Assembly: GCA_011391185.1 (NCBI GenBank)
Contig: JAABRB010000152.1
Coordinates: 1-7,925, forward strand
DNA length: 7,925 bases
Origin: Betaproteobacteria bacterium
GTDB lineage: Bacteria; Pseudomonadota; Gammaproteobacteria; Burkholderiales; SG8-39
Reading direction: 5' to 3'
The translations under genes and the position numbers were made by a program. This document shows, piece after piece, positions 1 through 6,085 of this stretch (positions are counted from its first letter, which is position 1; each line of letters begins with the position of its first letter). Under the pieces are notes generated by a model. It searched no databases, was not told where the DNA came from, and saw nothing but the letters and a program-made list of their open reading frames with translations.

Positions 1-255
1 GCTGGTGCACATGATGACCGGGATGTGCTTGGTCGCCTCGTCGCGCGTGATCGCGCGCGTGGCCTGGTAGCCATTCAGGCCCGGCATGACCACGTCCATG
101 AGGATCAGGTCGGGCTTTTCGCTCTTCGCCTTCTCGACGGCCGACTCGCCGCTGTCGGCGGTGACCACCTGATAGCCCTTCTTCGAAAGGGTCTCGGTCA
201 TGAACTGCCGGTCGGTGGGTGAATCGTCGACCACGAGAATCTTGTGAACGGTCAT
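1..255 (-). CDS. pilH: PilH-like response regulator of type IV pilus/twitching chemotaxis system (partial, 3' end beyond window)
   Basis: Single-domain CheY-like receiver; the first 85 residues are present and the C-terminus lies beyond the left edge. It begins MTVHKILVVDDSPTDRQF. Visible receiver residues are the acidic pair D10/D11, the phospho-acceptor D54 in LMDVVMPG, and T84 in IMCTS, which matches the conserved Thr/Ser of the fold. The helix-1 region TDRQFM and the NGYQATR stretch after the phosphorylation site are typical of PilH. In the Pil-Chp pathway PilH is phosphorylated by the CheA-like kinase and, with PilG, tunes pilus extension and retraction. The start is ATG at 255, with AAGGAG (minus strand, 265-270) nine nt upstream. 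It lies 20 nt downstream of the preceding receiver gene, so the two are probably cotranscribed; pilI and pilJ would be expected next, outside the window. The assignment as PilH rather than another CheY-like protein rests on order and similarity. Confidence 0.87.
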   Translation of the reverse strand, partial: MTVHKILVVDDSPTDRQFMTETLSKKGYQVVTADSGESAVEKAKSEKPDLILMDVVMPGLNGYQATRAITRDEATKHIPVIMCTS

Positions 256-275
256 GGGGTGCTTCTCCTTGAATC

Positions 276-674
276 TCAGACTCGGCTCGGCGTGTGCGTA
301 CCGACCGTCTTCAGCAAGCTGTCCTTGGTGAACGGCTTGGTCAGGTACTCGTCGGAACCGACCATGCGGCCGCGTGCCCGGTCGAACAGACCGTCCTTGG
401 ACGAGAGCATGATCACCGGCGTCTGGGCGAAGCGCGGGTTCTTCTTGATCAGCGCGCAAGTCTGGTAGCCGTCGAGCCGCGGCATCATGATGTCGCAGAA
501 GACGATGTCGGGCTGGTGGTCGCTGATCTTCGCGAGCGCGTCGAAGCCGTCCTCGGCAAGGATCACCTTGCACCCGGCCTGCATCAGAAAAATCTCGGCG
601 CTGCGGCGGATGGTGTTCGAATCATCGATCACCATCACTTTGGTCCCGGAAAGAGTATTGGCCGTCCCGCTCAC
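276..674 (-). CDS. pilG: PilG-like response regulator (twitching motility)
   Basis: CheY-like stand-alone receiver of 132 residues, the usual PilG length. Receiver residues present are D17/D18 (VIDDSNTIRRSAE), phospho-acceptor D61 in CDIMMPRLDGYQ, S91/S92 at the Thr/Ser position, and K113 in the TKPF motif. The phrase IDDSNTIRRSAEIFL is characteristic of PilG. In the Pil-Chp system PilG is the output regulator that promotes pilus extension and, in Pseudomonas, cAMP signalling. I chose GTG at 674 rather than the in-frame ATG at 719. GTG has AAGGAG seven nt upstream, and the extra 15 residues of the longer form (MGVGFPPRRTKRR...) are basic, fall outside the receiver fold and cross a hairpin-forming sequence. 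It is the first gene of the pilGH unit; the rubredoxin gene upstream ends about 190 nt away. Confidence 0.92.
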   Translation of the reverse strand: MSGTANTLSGTKVMVIDDSNTIRRSAEIFLMQAGCKVILAEDGFDALAKISDHQPDIVFCDIMMPRLDGYQTCALIKKNPRFAQTPVIMLSSKDGLFDRARGRMVGSDEYLTKPFTKDSLLKTVGTHTPSRV

Positions 675-866
675 GAGGAGTCTCCTTTTCGTCCTGCGTG
701 GGGGGAATCCTACCCCCACCCAAGGCTAGCGCGTCGCGGAATTCTAAAGGACGGCCGGGCCAAATGGCTATGCGGGAATCATAGCTTCGGCCAACTTTTT
801 AACGCAGTTTCTGAAGTGTGGAAAGCGCCGTGTTCAGGAAATAGGGTCGGGGGGCGCGCCCGCTGA
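675..866 (-). promoter_or_regulatory. Upstream region of pilGH: candidate -10 box and 5' leader hairpin
   Basis: Non-coding stretch between rubredoxin and pilG. On the minus strand it holds a TAGAAT hexamer (741-746) that could be a -10 box giving a leader of roughly 60 nt; a second possible -10, TATGAT, lies farther upstream near 778-783. Neither has a convincing -35 at 16-18 nt. Between the TAGAAT and the ribosome site lies a GC-rich inverted repeat, with 698-704 (GTGGGGG) pairing with 713-719 (CCCCCAC) across an 8-nt loop. A strong AAGGAG precedes the GTG start. The promoter call is tentative; the inverted repeat is seen directly. Confidence 0.3.
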
Positions 867-1052
867 TCAGATCTCGACCATCTCGAAGTCGTCCTTGCGG
901 GCGCCGCATTCGGGACAGGTCCAGTTGAGGGGGACATCCTCCCAGCGGGTGCCTGGGGCAATGCCTTCGTCAGGCAGACCGGCCGATTCATCATAGATGA
1001 ATCCGCAGATCAGGCACATCCAAGTCTTGGAATTTTGAGCAGTTTCCGTCAT
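867..1052 (-). CDS. rubA: Rubredoxin
   Basis: Small cytoplasmic one-iron electron carrier of 61 residues, within the normal 52-65 range. The Fe(Cys)4 site is complete: C13-x2-C16 (MCLICGFIY) and C46-x2-C49 (WTCPECG). The signature aromatics and loop residues of the fold are also present (W11, Y20, the D-E-x-x-G-x-P-D-x-G-I-x-P-G-T run at 21-35, W37, W44, F56). It probably passes single electrons to an oxygenase or peroxide/superoxide-detoxifying partner, but no partner is visible here. The start is ATG at 1052 with only a weak ribosome site (GGTGA) close to it. The same frame stays open far upstream, but that part is antisense to thiD/thiE and is arginine-rich, so it is not part of the gene. 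The gene is divergent from thiD; rubredoxin next to thiDE-hemL and pilGH is an order I recall from many Betaproteobacteria. The gene symbol is generic. Confidence 0.95.
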   Translation of the reverse strand: MTETAQNSKTWMCLICGFIYDESAGLPDEGIAPGTRWEDVPLNWTCPECGARKDDFEMVEI

Positions 1053-1136
1053 ATCACCAATGGTTTGGGCTAAAATCGGCGCACATCTTACCTTGCGGCA
1101 CCGGCCGCTCGCCACCCGGCCTGTCGGGCCGCCTCG
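1053..1136. promoter_or_regulatory. Divergent rubredoxin/thiD intergenic region with candidate -10 box
   Basis: This 84-nt gap must hold or adjoin the 5' signals of both divergent genes. On the plus strand TAAAAT (1071-1076) could serve as a -10 for thiD. No good -35 is visible at the right spacing, so the call is weak. I looked for a TPP riboswitch before thiD: the conserved CTGAGA and the long 3' thi-box stretch are both missing, and the gap is short for a full THI element plus expression platform. There is also no clear Shine-Dalgarno before the thiD ATG. Confidence 0.25.
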
Positions 1137-2009
1137 ATGCTCCTCCCCGCGCCACCGCTCGTACTGGTGTTCGCCGGCTCGGACCCGACCTCGGGCGCCG
1201 GCCTGCAGGCAGACCTGTTGACCCTCGGCTCGCTGGGCTGCCACGGGCTGTCGGTGGTCACGGCACTCACCGTGCAGGACACCACCGGCGTCCAGCAGGT
1301 GATGCCGATCGATGCGGAATGGGTGGTCGATCAGGCGCGCAGTCTCCTCGAGGACATGGCGGTCGCCGCGTTCAAGATCGGCATGCTGGGCAGCGTCGAG
1401 AACGTGGCTGCCGTCGCCGAGGTCGTTTCCGACTATCCGGACGTGCCCCTGGTGTTCGACCCCGTGCTCGCCTCGGGACGTGGCGACGAACTCGCGACGG
1501 AGGACGTGATCGCCGCGATGCGCGAGCTCCTCGTCCCGCAGACGACCGTGCTCACGCCGAACGGCATCGAGGCGCGGCGGCTGGCGCAGGCAGACGAGGA
1601 GGAAGACCCCCCGCTCGCCACTTGCGCCGCGCGTCTGCTCGAGCTCGGCGCGGAGTACGTACTGATCACGGGCACGCACGAGGCCACGCCCAGCGTCGTG
1701 AACACGCTCTACTGCGAGGACGGGTTCGTGCGCGCCGATGAGTGGGAACGACTGGCGGGGAGCTACCATGGCTCCGGCTGCACGCTGGCCGCGGCGATTG
1801 CTGCGACGCTCGCGAACGGCCTGGAAGTGCCGGAAGCGGTCCGCGAGGCGCAGGAATACGCGTGGCAGGCGCTGCGTGCCGCGTTCCGCCCGGGGATGGG
1901 TCAGCTGATCCCCGACCGCTTCTTCTGGGCGCGCACGGTCGAGGATTTGGACAAAGATCCGGACAAAGATCCGGACAAAAATCCGGACAAGCCACCGCGC
2001 GGGGATTGA
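1137..2009 (+). CDS. thiD: Hydroxymethylpyrimidine/phosphomethylpyrimidine kinase
   Basis: Cytoplasmic ribokinase-fold enzyme that phosphorylates HMP to HMP-P and then HMP-PP, the pyrimidine substrate for thiamine phosphate synthase. Of its 290 residues, the catalytic domain spans about 7-262. Motifs in order: substrate-site AGSDPTSGAGLQAD (13-26), VTALTVQDTTGV (41-52), FDPVLASGRGDEL (107-119), LTPNGIEARRL (139-149), ITGTH (177-181) and the anion-hole/catalytic GSGCTLAAAIA (212-222), where C215 stands at the position typical of ThiD. The ATG at 1137 is chosen because the family core begins a few residues later; the ribosome site is poor. Oddity: after the domain ends, a charged tail (about 269-290) repeats Asp-Lys-Asp-Pro units and is encoded by a 12-nt tandem repeat. 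An acidic run (DEEED, 153-157) is also present. thiE follows after 3 nt. Confidence 0.95.
   Translation: MLLPAPPLVLVFAGSDPTSGAGLQADLLTLGSLGCHGLSVVTALTVQDTTGVQQVMPIDAEWVVDQARSLLEDMAVAAFKIGMLGSVENVAAVAEVVSDYPDVPLVFDPVLASGRGDELATEDVIAAMRELLVPQTTVLTPNGIEARRLAQADEEEDPPLATCAARLLELGAEYVLITGTHEATPSVVNTLYCEDGFVRADEWERLAGSYHGSGCTLAAAIAATLANGLEVPEAVREAQEYAWQALRAAFRPGMGQLIPDRFFWARTVEDLDKDPDKDPDKNPDKPPRGD
1950..1991 (+). repeat. 12-nt in-frame tandem repeat in the 3' end of thiD
   Basis: The unit gacaaagatccg occurs at 1950-1961 and 1962-1973 exactly, at 1974-1985 with one change (gacaaaaatccg), and then as a partial copy gacaag at 1986-1991. Because 12 is a multiple of 3, it stays in frame and encodes DKDP-DKDP-DKNP-DK at the C-terminus of ThiD. 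It is AT-richer than the flanking coding sequence and is a likely slippage site at which copy number could vary without changing the reading frame. Confidence 0.95.
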
Positions 2010-2012
2010 CGC

Positions 2013-2645
2013 ATGCGGGCGCTGCCACGGGGGCTGTATGCAATCACGCCCGAGGAACCGGACACCGACCGGCTCCTCATGCTCGTGCGCGCCGCGTTGA
2101 CCGGAGGCGCTGCCGCCATTCAATACCGGAGCAAGAGCACGCCATCGGCACTGCGCCACGAACAGGCGCGCGCGCTCGCGGAGCTCTGCCACGCAAGCGG
2201 CGCACCGCTCATCGTGAATGACGACGTCGAACTTGCGCGGGAAGCGGGTGCGGATGGCGCGCACCTGGGTGCCGACGACGGCGATATCGCCGCGGCGCGC
2301 CGGTGGCTCGGCCCGGACAAGCTGCTGGGCGCATCGTGCTACGACCGCCTGGATCTCGCCCTTGCGGCGAAAGCAGCCGGTGCCGACCACGTCGCGTTCG
2401 GAGCCGTGTTCGCCTCGCCCACGAAGCCGGCCGCAGTACGGGCGCCGCTCGCGCTCTTCGCGGAAGCGCGCCGCGCAGTCGGGCTGCCACTCGTCGCAAT
2501 CGGCGGCATTACCATCGACAATGCCGATGCAGTGATCGCGGCAGGCGCCGATGCCCTTGCCGTCATCAGCGCAGTTTTCGACGCCCCGGACGTAGCCGTC
2601 CGGGCGCGTGCCTTCAAACATCTCTTCGAGCAACCTGAACGATGA
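2013..2645 (+). CDS. thiE: Thiamine phosphate synthase
   Basis: Cytoplasmic TIM-barrel enzyme that joins HMP-PP to thiazole phosphate to give thiamine phosphate. At 210 residues it is of usual length and covers the whole barrel. Motifs in order: GLYAITPE (8-14), IQYRSK (36-41, the pyrophosphate/pyrimidine site; the family more often has QLR-K or QYR-K), VNDD (68-71, Mg-binding Asp), GAHLGADD (82-89), LLGASCY (104-110), [11 protein letters not shown] (129-139, phosphate-binding and catalytic loop), VAIGGI (161-166, thiazole phosphate-binding) and AVISAVF (183-189). The ATG at 2013 lies 3 nt after the thiD stop with a GGGGA stretch upstream, so translation is probably coupled. Its stop overlaps the hemL start. 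With ThiD it supplies the pyrimidine branch and the coupling step; thiazole-branch genes (thiG, thiS, thiO) and thiC are not in the window. Confidence 0.96.
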   Translation: MRALPRGLYAITPEEPDTDRLLMLVRAALTGGAAAIQYRSKSTPSALRHEQARALAELCHASGAPLIVNDDVELAREAGADGAHLGADDGDIAAARRWLGPDKLLGASCYDRLDLALAAKAAGADHVAFGAVFASPTKPAAVRAPLALFAEARRAVGLPLVAIGGITIDNADAVIAAGADALAVISAVFDAPDVAVRARAFKHLFEQPER

Positions 2646-3919
2646 CATCGCGCAACGACACGTTATACGACCGGGCCCAGCGAATCATTCCCGCGGGTGT
2701 CAATTCCCCGGTGCGGGCGTTTCGGGCCGTGGGCGGCACGCCGCGCTTCTTCGCGCGGGCCGACGGGCCTCATTTCTGGGACGCCGACGGCAAGCGCTAC
2801 ATTGATTACATGGGCTCATGGGGCACTGCGGTGGTGGGCCACGCGCATCCGTCGGTCGTGGCAGCGGTGCGCGCGGCCGCCGGCCGCGGACTTTCGTACG
2901 GCGCACCCACCGAAGCCGAGATCGAGATGGCCGAGCTGCTCGGCAAGCTTCTGCCAGGCATGGCGCTCGTGCGGCTGGTGAGCTCGGGCACCGAGGCGAC
3001 GATGACCGCGATCCGGCTCGCGCGCGGATTCACGGGCCGGCCCAAGATCATCAAGTTCGAGGGCTGCTATCACGGTCACGCCGACAGCCTGCTCGTCAAG
3101 GCGGGTTCGGGCGCGCTCACGTTCGGCAACCCGAGCTCGGCAGGCGTGCCGCCCGAGATCGCCGGCCACACGGTTGTGCTCTCGTTCAACGACACCACGC
3201 AACTCGAGGACGCTTTCCGGACAATGGCCGGAGAAATCGCCGGCGTGATCGTCGAGCCGATCGCCGGCAACATGAATCTCGTCGAGGGCTCGCCGGAATT
3301 TCTCCGCCGCATGCGCGAGCTCTGCACGCAGCATGGCGCGGTGCTGATCTTCGACGAGGTGATGACCGGCTTTCGCGTGGGCCTCGGGTGCGCGCAGGGA
3401 CGCTACGGCATCACGCCCGATCTCACGACACTCGGCAAGGTGATCGGCGGCGGCATGCCCGTTGCCGCATTCGGCGGCCGGCGCGACATCATGGAGTGCA
3501 TCGCGCCGCTCGGGGCGGTCTATCAGGCGGGCACGCTCTCGGGTAATCCGGTCGCGGTGGCGGCGGGTCTCGCAACCATGAAAATCGTGCAGGAAGCCGG
3601 GTTCTACGAGCGCCTGTCGCAGCGCACCGGATTGTTGGTCGAAGGGCTCGCCGCGGCGGCGAAGCAGCGCGGTGTCGCATTCTCCGCAAAATCGGTGGGC
3701 GGGATGTTCGGTCTCTATTTCCGCGCGCAACCGCCGACTTCGTTCGCGGAAGTCATGGCGAGCGACAAGGACGCGTTCAACCGATTCTTCCACGCCGCGC
3801 TGCAGAAGGGCGTGTACTTCGCGCCCTCGGCATTCGAGGCGGGATTCGTCTCGGCCGCGCACACGGAAGCCGAGATCGCCGAGACAGTCAGCGTGGCCGG
3901 GCAGGCGTTCGGGGGATAG
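2642..3919 (+). CDS. hemL: Glutamate-1-semialdehyde 2,1-aminomutase
   Basis: PLP-dependent class-III aminotransferase-fold enzyme that converts glutamate-1-semialdehyde to 5-aminolevulinate, the last step of the C5 route to tetrapyrroles. Its 425 residues match the normal length of about 425-430. Motifs: [12 protein letters not shown] (16-27), [15 protein letters not shown] (114-128, PLP phosphate and gating region), [10 protein letters not shown] (139-148), PIAGNMN (206-212), [12 protein letters not shown] (236-247, with D238 contacting the PLP ring nitrogen), [16 protein letters not shown] (264-279, with K266 as the Schiff-base lysine) and [10 protein letters not shown] (296-305). All catalytic residues are intact. 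The start ATG overlaps the thiE stop as ATGA, which suggests translational coupling; no separate strong ribosome site is seen. Likely last gene of the thiD-thiE-hemL unit. Confidence 0.98.
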   Translation: MTSRNDTLYDRAQRIIPAGVNSPVRAFRAVGGTPRFFARADGPHFWDADGKRYIDYMGSWGTAVVGHAHPSVVAAVRAAAGRGLSYGAPTEAEIEMAELLGKLLPGMALVRLVSSGTEATMTAIRLARGFTGRPKIIKFEGCYHGHADSLLVKAGSGALTFGNPSSAGVPPEIAGHTVVLSFNDTTQLEDAFRTMAGEIAGVIVEPIAGNMNLVEGSPEFLRRMRELCTQHGAVLIFDEVMTGFRVGLGCAQGRYGITPDLTTLGKVIGGGMPVAAFGGRRDIMECIAPLGAVYQAGTLSGNPVAVAAGLATMKIVQEAGFYERLSQRTGLLVEGLAAAAKQRGVAFSAKSVGGMFGLYFRAQPPTSFAEVMASDKDAFNRFFHAALQKGVYFAPSAFEAGFVSAAHTEAEIAETVSVAGQAFGG

Positions 3920-3937
3920 CTCGAACGAGTGGTTGTT

Positions 3938-3958
3938 CCCCTCCTTTTCAAGGAGGGG
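3938..3958 (+). terminator. Candidate hairpin at the 3' end of the thiD-thiE-hemL transcript
   Basis: A perfect 9-bp GC-rich stem with a TTC loop begins 18 nt after the hemL stop. It is stable, but no run of T follows (next bases TGCCCGCG), so it is not a canonical intrinsic terminator. It could still act as a 3'-end stabiliser or a partial terminator. It is also the left arm of the repeat element. Confidence 0.4.
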
Positions 3959-4060
3959 TGCCCGCGCACAAAGGGGGGTGGGGCCCCTTCGTCCCCACCT
4001 GGGGCGGGGTGGTTGCCGCTTCGATCGAGAGCACCCACCACCCCGTCGCCTTCGGCGCCA

Positions 4061-4081
4061 CCCCTCCTCGGAGAGGAGGGG
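4061..4081 (-). terminator. Candidate hairpin at the 3' end of mscL
   Basis: On the minus strand this perfect 9-bp stem with a 3-nt loop starts 28 nt after the mscL stop. The bases after it (TGGCGCCG) contain no T tract; a short TTTT lies before the stem instead. It is therefore a possible 3'-end structure rather than a textbook terminator. It mirrors the hairpin next to hemL and forms the right arm of the same repeat. Confidence 0.35.
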
Positions 4082-4109
4082 AAAAGAATCAATTCCCTCT
4101 TACCAATTC

Positions 4110-4538
4110 TCACTTCTTCAACGAATCGCGGATCTCGCGCAGCAGCTTGACGTCCTCGGGCGGCTCTGGGGGCGCTGCCGGTGCAGCGGGCGCCTCACGC
4201 TTGAGCTTGTTGATCCACTTCACCATCATGAAGATGATCCAGGCGAGAATGACGAAATAGATCGAGATGGTGATGAAATTGCCGTACGCGAAGACCGGCA
4301 CGCCGGCCTTCTTCACGGCATCGAGCGTCATGGGCGTTCCCGCGGGGATGTCCTTGAGGGCAAGAAAGTAGTTCGAAAAATCCAGTCCGCCCGTGATACG
4401 TCCGATGATCGGCATGATGAGATCGTTGACCACCGAGTCCACGATCTTGCCGAACGCGCCGCCGATGATCACGCCGATCGCGAGATCCATCACATTGCCC
4501 TTGATCGCGAATTCCTTGAATTCCTGGATGATTGCCAT
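4110..4538 (-). CDS. mscL: Large-conductance mechanosensitive channel MscL
   Basis: Inner-membrane homopentameric channel that opens under high membrane tension and releases solutes during hypo-osmotic shock. The 142 residues fit the family (about 130-150). It begins with the amphipathic N-terminal helix [20 protein letters not shown], followed by TM1 with the glycine-rich pore-lining [23 protein letters not shown] periplasmic loop ([14 protein letters not shown]...) leads to TM2 ([25 protein letters not shown]). The tail is cytoplasmic, proline/alanine-rich and then charged ([20 protein letters not shown]), as in other MscL. The start is ATG at 4538, with AAGGAG seven nt upstream. The longer open frame to 4592 adds 18 residues with no MscL character and is rejected. 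It stands alone, converging on hemL and divergent from the MFS gene. Confidence 0.98.
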   Translation of the reverse strand: MAIIQEFKEFAIKGNVMDLAIGVIIGGAFGKIVDSVVNDLIMPIIGRITGGLDFSNYFLALKDIPAGTPMTLDAVKKAGVPVFAYGNFITISIYFVILAWIIFMMVKWINKLKREAPAAPAAPPEPPEDVKLLREIRDSLKK

Positions 4539-4659
4539 CGATTGACTCCTTTGTCGTTCGCTTCTTATGGATGCGCCCCGCGGGTGGGCCAAAAGAGTGT
4601 AGCGGATCGCGGCAGGATCGACTTGCCGGCTATGATCCCGAAACCGCGGTGACCTTCAC
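4539..4659. promoter_or_regulatory. Divergent mscL / MFS intergenic region with candidate -10 boxes
   Basis: This 121-nt gap drives two divergent genes. On the minus strand, GCTACACT contains a possible -10 TACACT (4596-4601) about 58 nt before the mscL ATG. On the plus strand, TATGAT (4631-4636) is a good -10 match and would give a short leader for the transporter gene starting at 4660. I see no good -35 for either at 16-18 nt, so both are tentative. The mscL Shine-Dalgarno (AAGGAG) is clear. Confidence 0.33.
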
Positions 4660-5976
4660 TTGAAATCCGCCGATTCCCCTGCACGCAAGCGTCTGGCGCC
4701 AGGCGTTCGCCCGCGCGAAGTGCTCGCATGGGCGATGTACGACTTCGCCAATTCCGGCTACACCACCGTTGTCATCACCGCTGTGTTCAACGCCTATTTC
4801 GTGGGCGTCATTGCGGGCAAGGCGCCCTGGGCGACGCTCGCGTGGACGAGCGCGCTCGCGGTGTCCTACCTCCTCATCATGATCAGCGCACCCGTGATCG
4901 GGGCTTACGCGGATCTCCGCGCCGCGAAGAAGACGCTCCTGGTGTTCACCACGGTGGGGTGTGTCGCGTTCACCGCCGCGCTCGCGCTCACCGGTCCGTC
5001 GAACCTCGTGCTGGCGATGGTGCTGGTCGCGATCTCGAACTACTTCTTCGGCACTGGCGAAAACCTCATTGCGGCATTTCTGCCCGAGATCGCCGCAGGC
5101 GAGTCGCTCGGCACCGTGTCCGGCTGGGGCTGGGCGCTCGGTTACGTCGGCGGCCTCTTGACGCTCGGTCTGTGTCTCGCCTATGTCACCTGGACCCAGG
5201 GCCAGGGCCACGCCGCGACCGAGTATGTGCCGGTCACGATGCTCATCACTGCCGGGGTCTTTGCTCTCGCGTCGCTGCCGACCTTCCTTTTCCTGCGCGA
5301 ACGCGCAGTGCCGCAGCCGGTGGGCGCTCATCATCGCTTCATCCGCGATTCGTTCCTGCGCCTCGCTCACACGCTGCGGAACGCGGCGCAGTATCGCGAT
5401 CTCGCGCGCTTCCTCGTGTGCGTGACGGTGTACCAGGCCGGTGTGCAGACCGTCGTGGCGCTCGCGGCGATCTACGCGCAGGAGGCGCTGGGATTCGACA
5501 CGCGGGACACGATCGTGATGATTCTCGCCGTGAACGTGACCGCCGCGCTCGGCGCATTCGCCTTCGGGCAGGTGCAGGACCGCCTCGGGCACGTGCGCAC
5601 TTTGACGCTGACGCTCATCATGTGGATCGCGACCATCGCCTGCGCGTGGCTCGCGGAAGGCCGCGCGCTCTTCTGGGTGGCGGCGAATCTCGCCGGTCTC
5701 TCGCTGGGCGCTTCGCAGTCCGCCGCGCGCGCGCTGGTCGGCTACCTCAGTCCGGAAGCGCGCCGCGCCGAGTTCTTCGGGCTGTGGGGCTTCGCGGTCA
5801 AGCTGTCCGCGATCATCGGCCCGATGTGCTACGGCCTCGTATCCTGGCTGTCCCAGGGCGACCACCGCCTGGCGATCCTGGTCACCGGCGCGTTCTTCGT
5901 CGCCGGCCTCGCGCTCCTCGCGGGGGTCGACGTGCCGCGCGGGAGGCAGGCGGCATTGGCGGAGGGACAAGAATAG
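4660..5976 (+). CDS. MFS transporter, UMF1/Atg22-like family
   Basis: Inner-membrane transporter of 438 residues with about 12 hydrophobic segments arranged as 6 + 6 around a hydrophilic central loop (about 213-250). Family marks are the N-terminal WAMYDFANSGY (24-34) at the start of TM1, the loop GAYADLRAAKK (81-91) in place of the MFS loop-2 motif, GTGENLIAAFLPEIA (131-145), SGWGWALGYVGGL (154-166), the second-half loop GQVQDRLG (303-310), and ASQSAARALVGYLSP followed by EFFGLWGF (351-378). These match the UMF1 group, related to yeast vacuolar Atg22. Substrates of bacterial members are mostly unknown, so I give none. The start is TTG at 4660 with GGTGA upstream; the next in-frame ATG lies inside the conserved YDFANS segment and would remove it. 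The NYN gene follows after about 110 nt, probably under its own promoter. Confidence 0.9.
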   Translation: MKSADSPARKRLAPGVRPREVLAWAMYDFANSGYTTVVITAVFNAYFVGVIAGKAPWATLAWTSALAVSYLLIMISAPVIGAYADLRAAKKTLLVFTTVGCVAFTAALALTGPSNLVLAMVLVAISNYFFGTGENLIAAFLPEIAAGESLGTVSGWGWALGYVGGLLTLGLCLAYVTWTQGQGHAATEYVPVTMLITAGVFALASLPTFLFLRERAVPQPVGAHHRFIRDSFLRLAHTLRNAAQYRDLARFLVCVTVYQAGVQTVVALAAIYAQEALGFDTRDTIVMILAVNVTAALGAFAFGQVQDRLGHVRTLTLTLIMWIATIACAWLAEGRALFWVAANLAGLSLGASQSAARALVGYLSPEARRAEFFGLWGFAVKLSAIIGPMCYGLVSWLSQGDHRLAILVTGAFFVAGLALLAGVDVPRGRQAALAEGQE

Positions 5977-6085
5977 TGGCCGGGCGCTCGCTCCCCCTGC
6001 GGCCGAGGGCGATTGCGCGGATAATTGGCGTATTAGCAACGCTGCGGCCGGTCCCGCCGACCCGCACCAAGACAAGAAACCACGC
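5977..6085 (+). promoter_or_regulatory. Intergenic region upstream of the NYN gene, candidate -10
   Basis: Non-coding gap that is AT-richer than its surroundings around 6011-6040. GATAAT (6020-6025) and TATTAG (6031-6036) are possible -10 boxes. TTGCGC (6013-6018) resembles a -35 but is too close to either. The ribosome site before the ATG at 6086 is only a purine-rich AAGACAAGAA. No hairpin followed by a T run marks the end of the transporter gene. Weak call. Confidence 0.25.

Larger units (their letters stand above)
3938..4081. repeat. Palindrome-rich GC intergenic repeat (REP/MITE-like) between convergent hemL and mscL
   Basis: The element is bounded by two near-identical perfect hairpins. 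The left one pairs CCCCTCCTT (3938-3946) with AAGGAGGGG (3950-3958) across a 3-nt loop. The right one pairs CCCCTCCTC (4061-4069) with GAGGAGGGG (4073-4081) across a 3-nt loop. Between them are further inverted repeats: 3977-3983 with 3993-3999 (GGTGGGG/CCCCACC), 4006-4013 with 4037-4044 (GGGGTGGT/ACCACCCC), and a small CGCC-TTC-GGCG hairpin (4047-4057). I know similar G/C-block palindromic intergenic repeats from Betaproteobacteria, but family membership cannot be shown from one copy. No ORF or transposase is inside. It lies exactly between two gene ends, so a role in transcript ends or message protection is plausible. Confidence 0.8.

Noticed and set aside
808..841. Imperfect inverted repeat TTTCTGAA...TTCAGGAAA downstream of rubredoxin as a terminator
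   Set aside because: The stem is short, has a bulge and a large loop, and no T run follows on the minus strand.
852..861. GGGCGCGCCC palindrome just after the rubredoxin stop as a terminator
   Set aside because: A perfect palindrome without room for a loop; it could form at most a 3-bp stem and has no T run after it.
294..866. 190-codon plus-strand open frame opposite pilG
   Set aside because: Antisense to a complete receiver domain; no protein-like motif and no ribosome site.
867..2648. 593-codon minus-strand open frame in frame with rubredoxin and antisense to thiD and thiE
   Set aside because: Only the last 61 codons (rubredoxin) look like a protein. The upstream part is Arg/His/Gly-rich with no recognisable motif and lies opposite two well-supported genes, as GC-rich codon bias often produces.
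2816..3862. 348-codon minus-strand open frame opposite hemL
   Set aside because: A shadow of the highly conserved hemL frame. It is rich in Arg, His and Glu without domain signatures.
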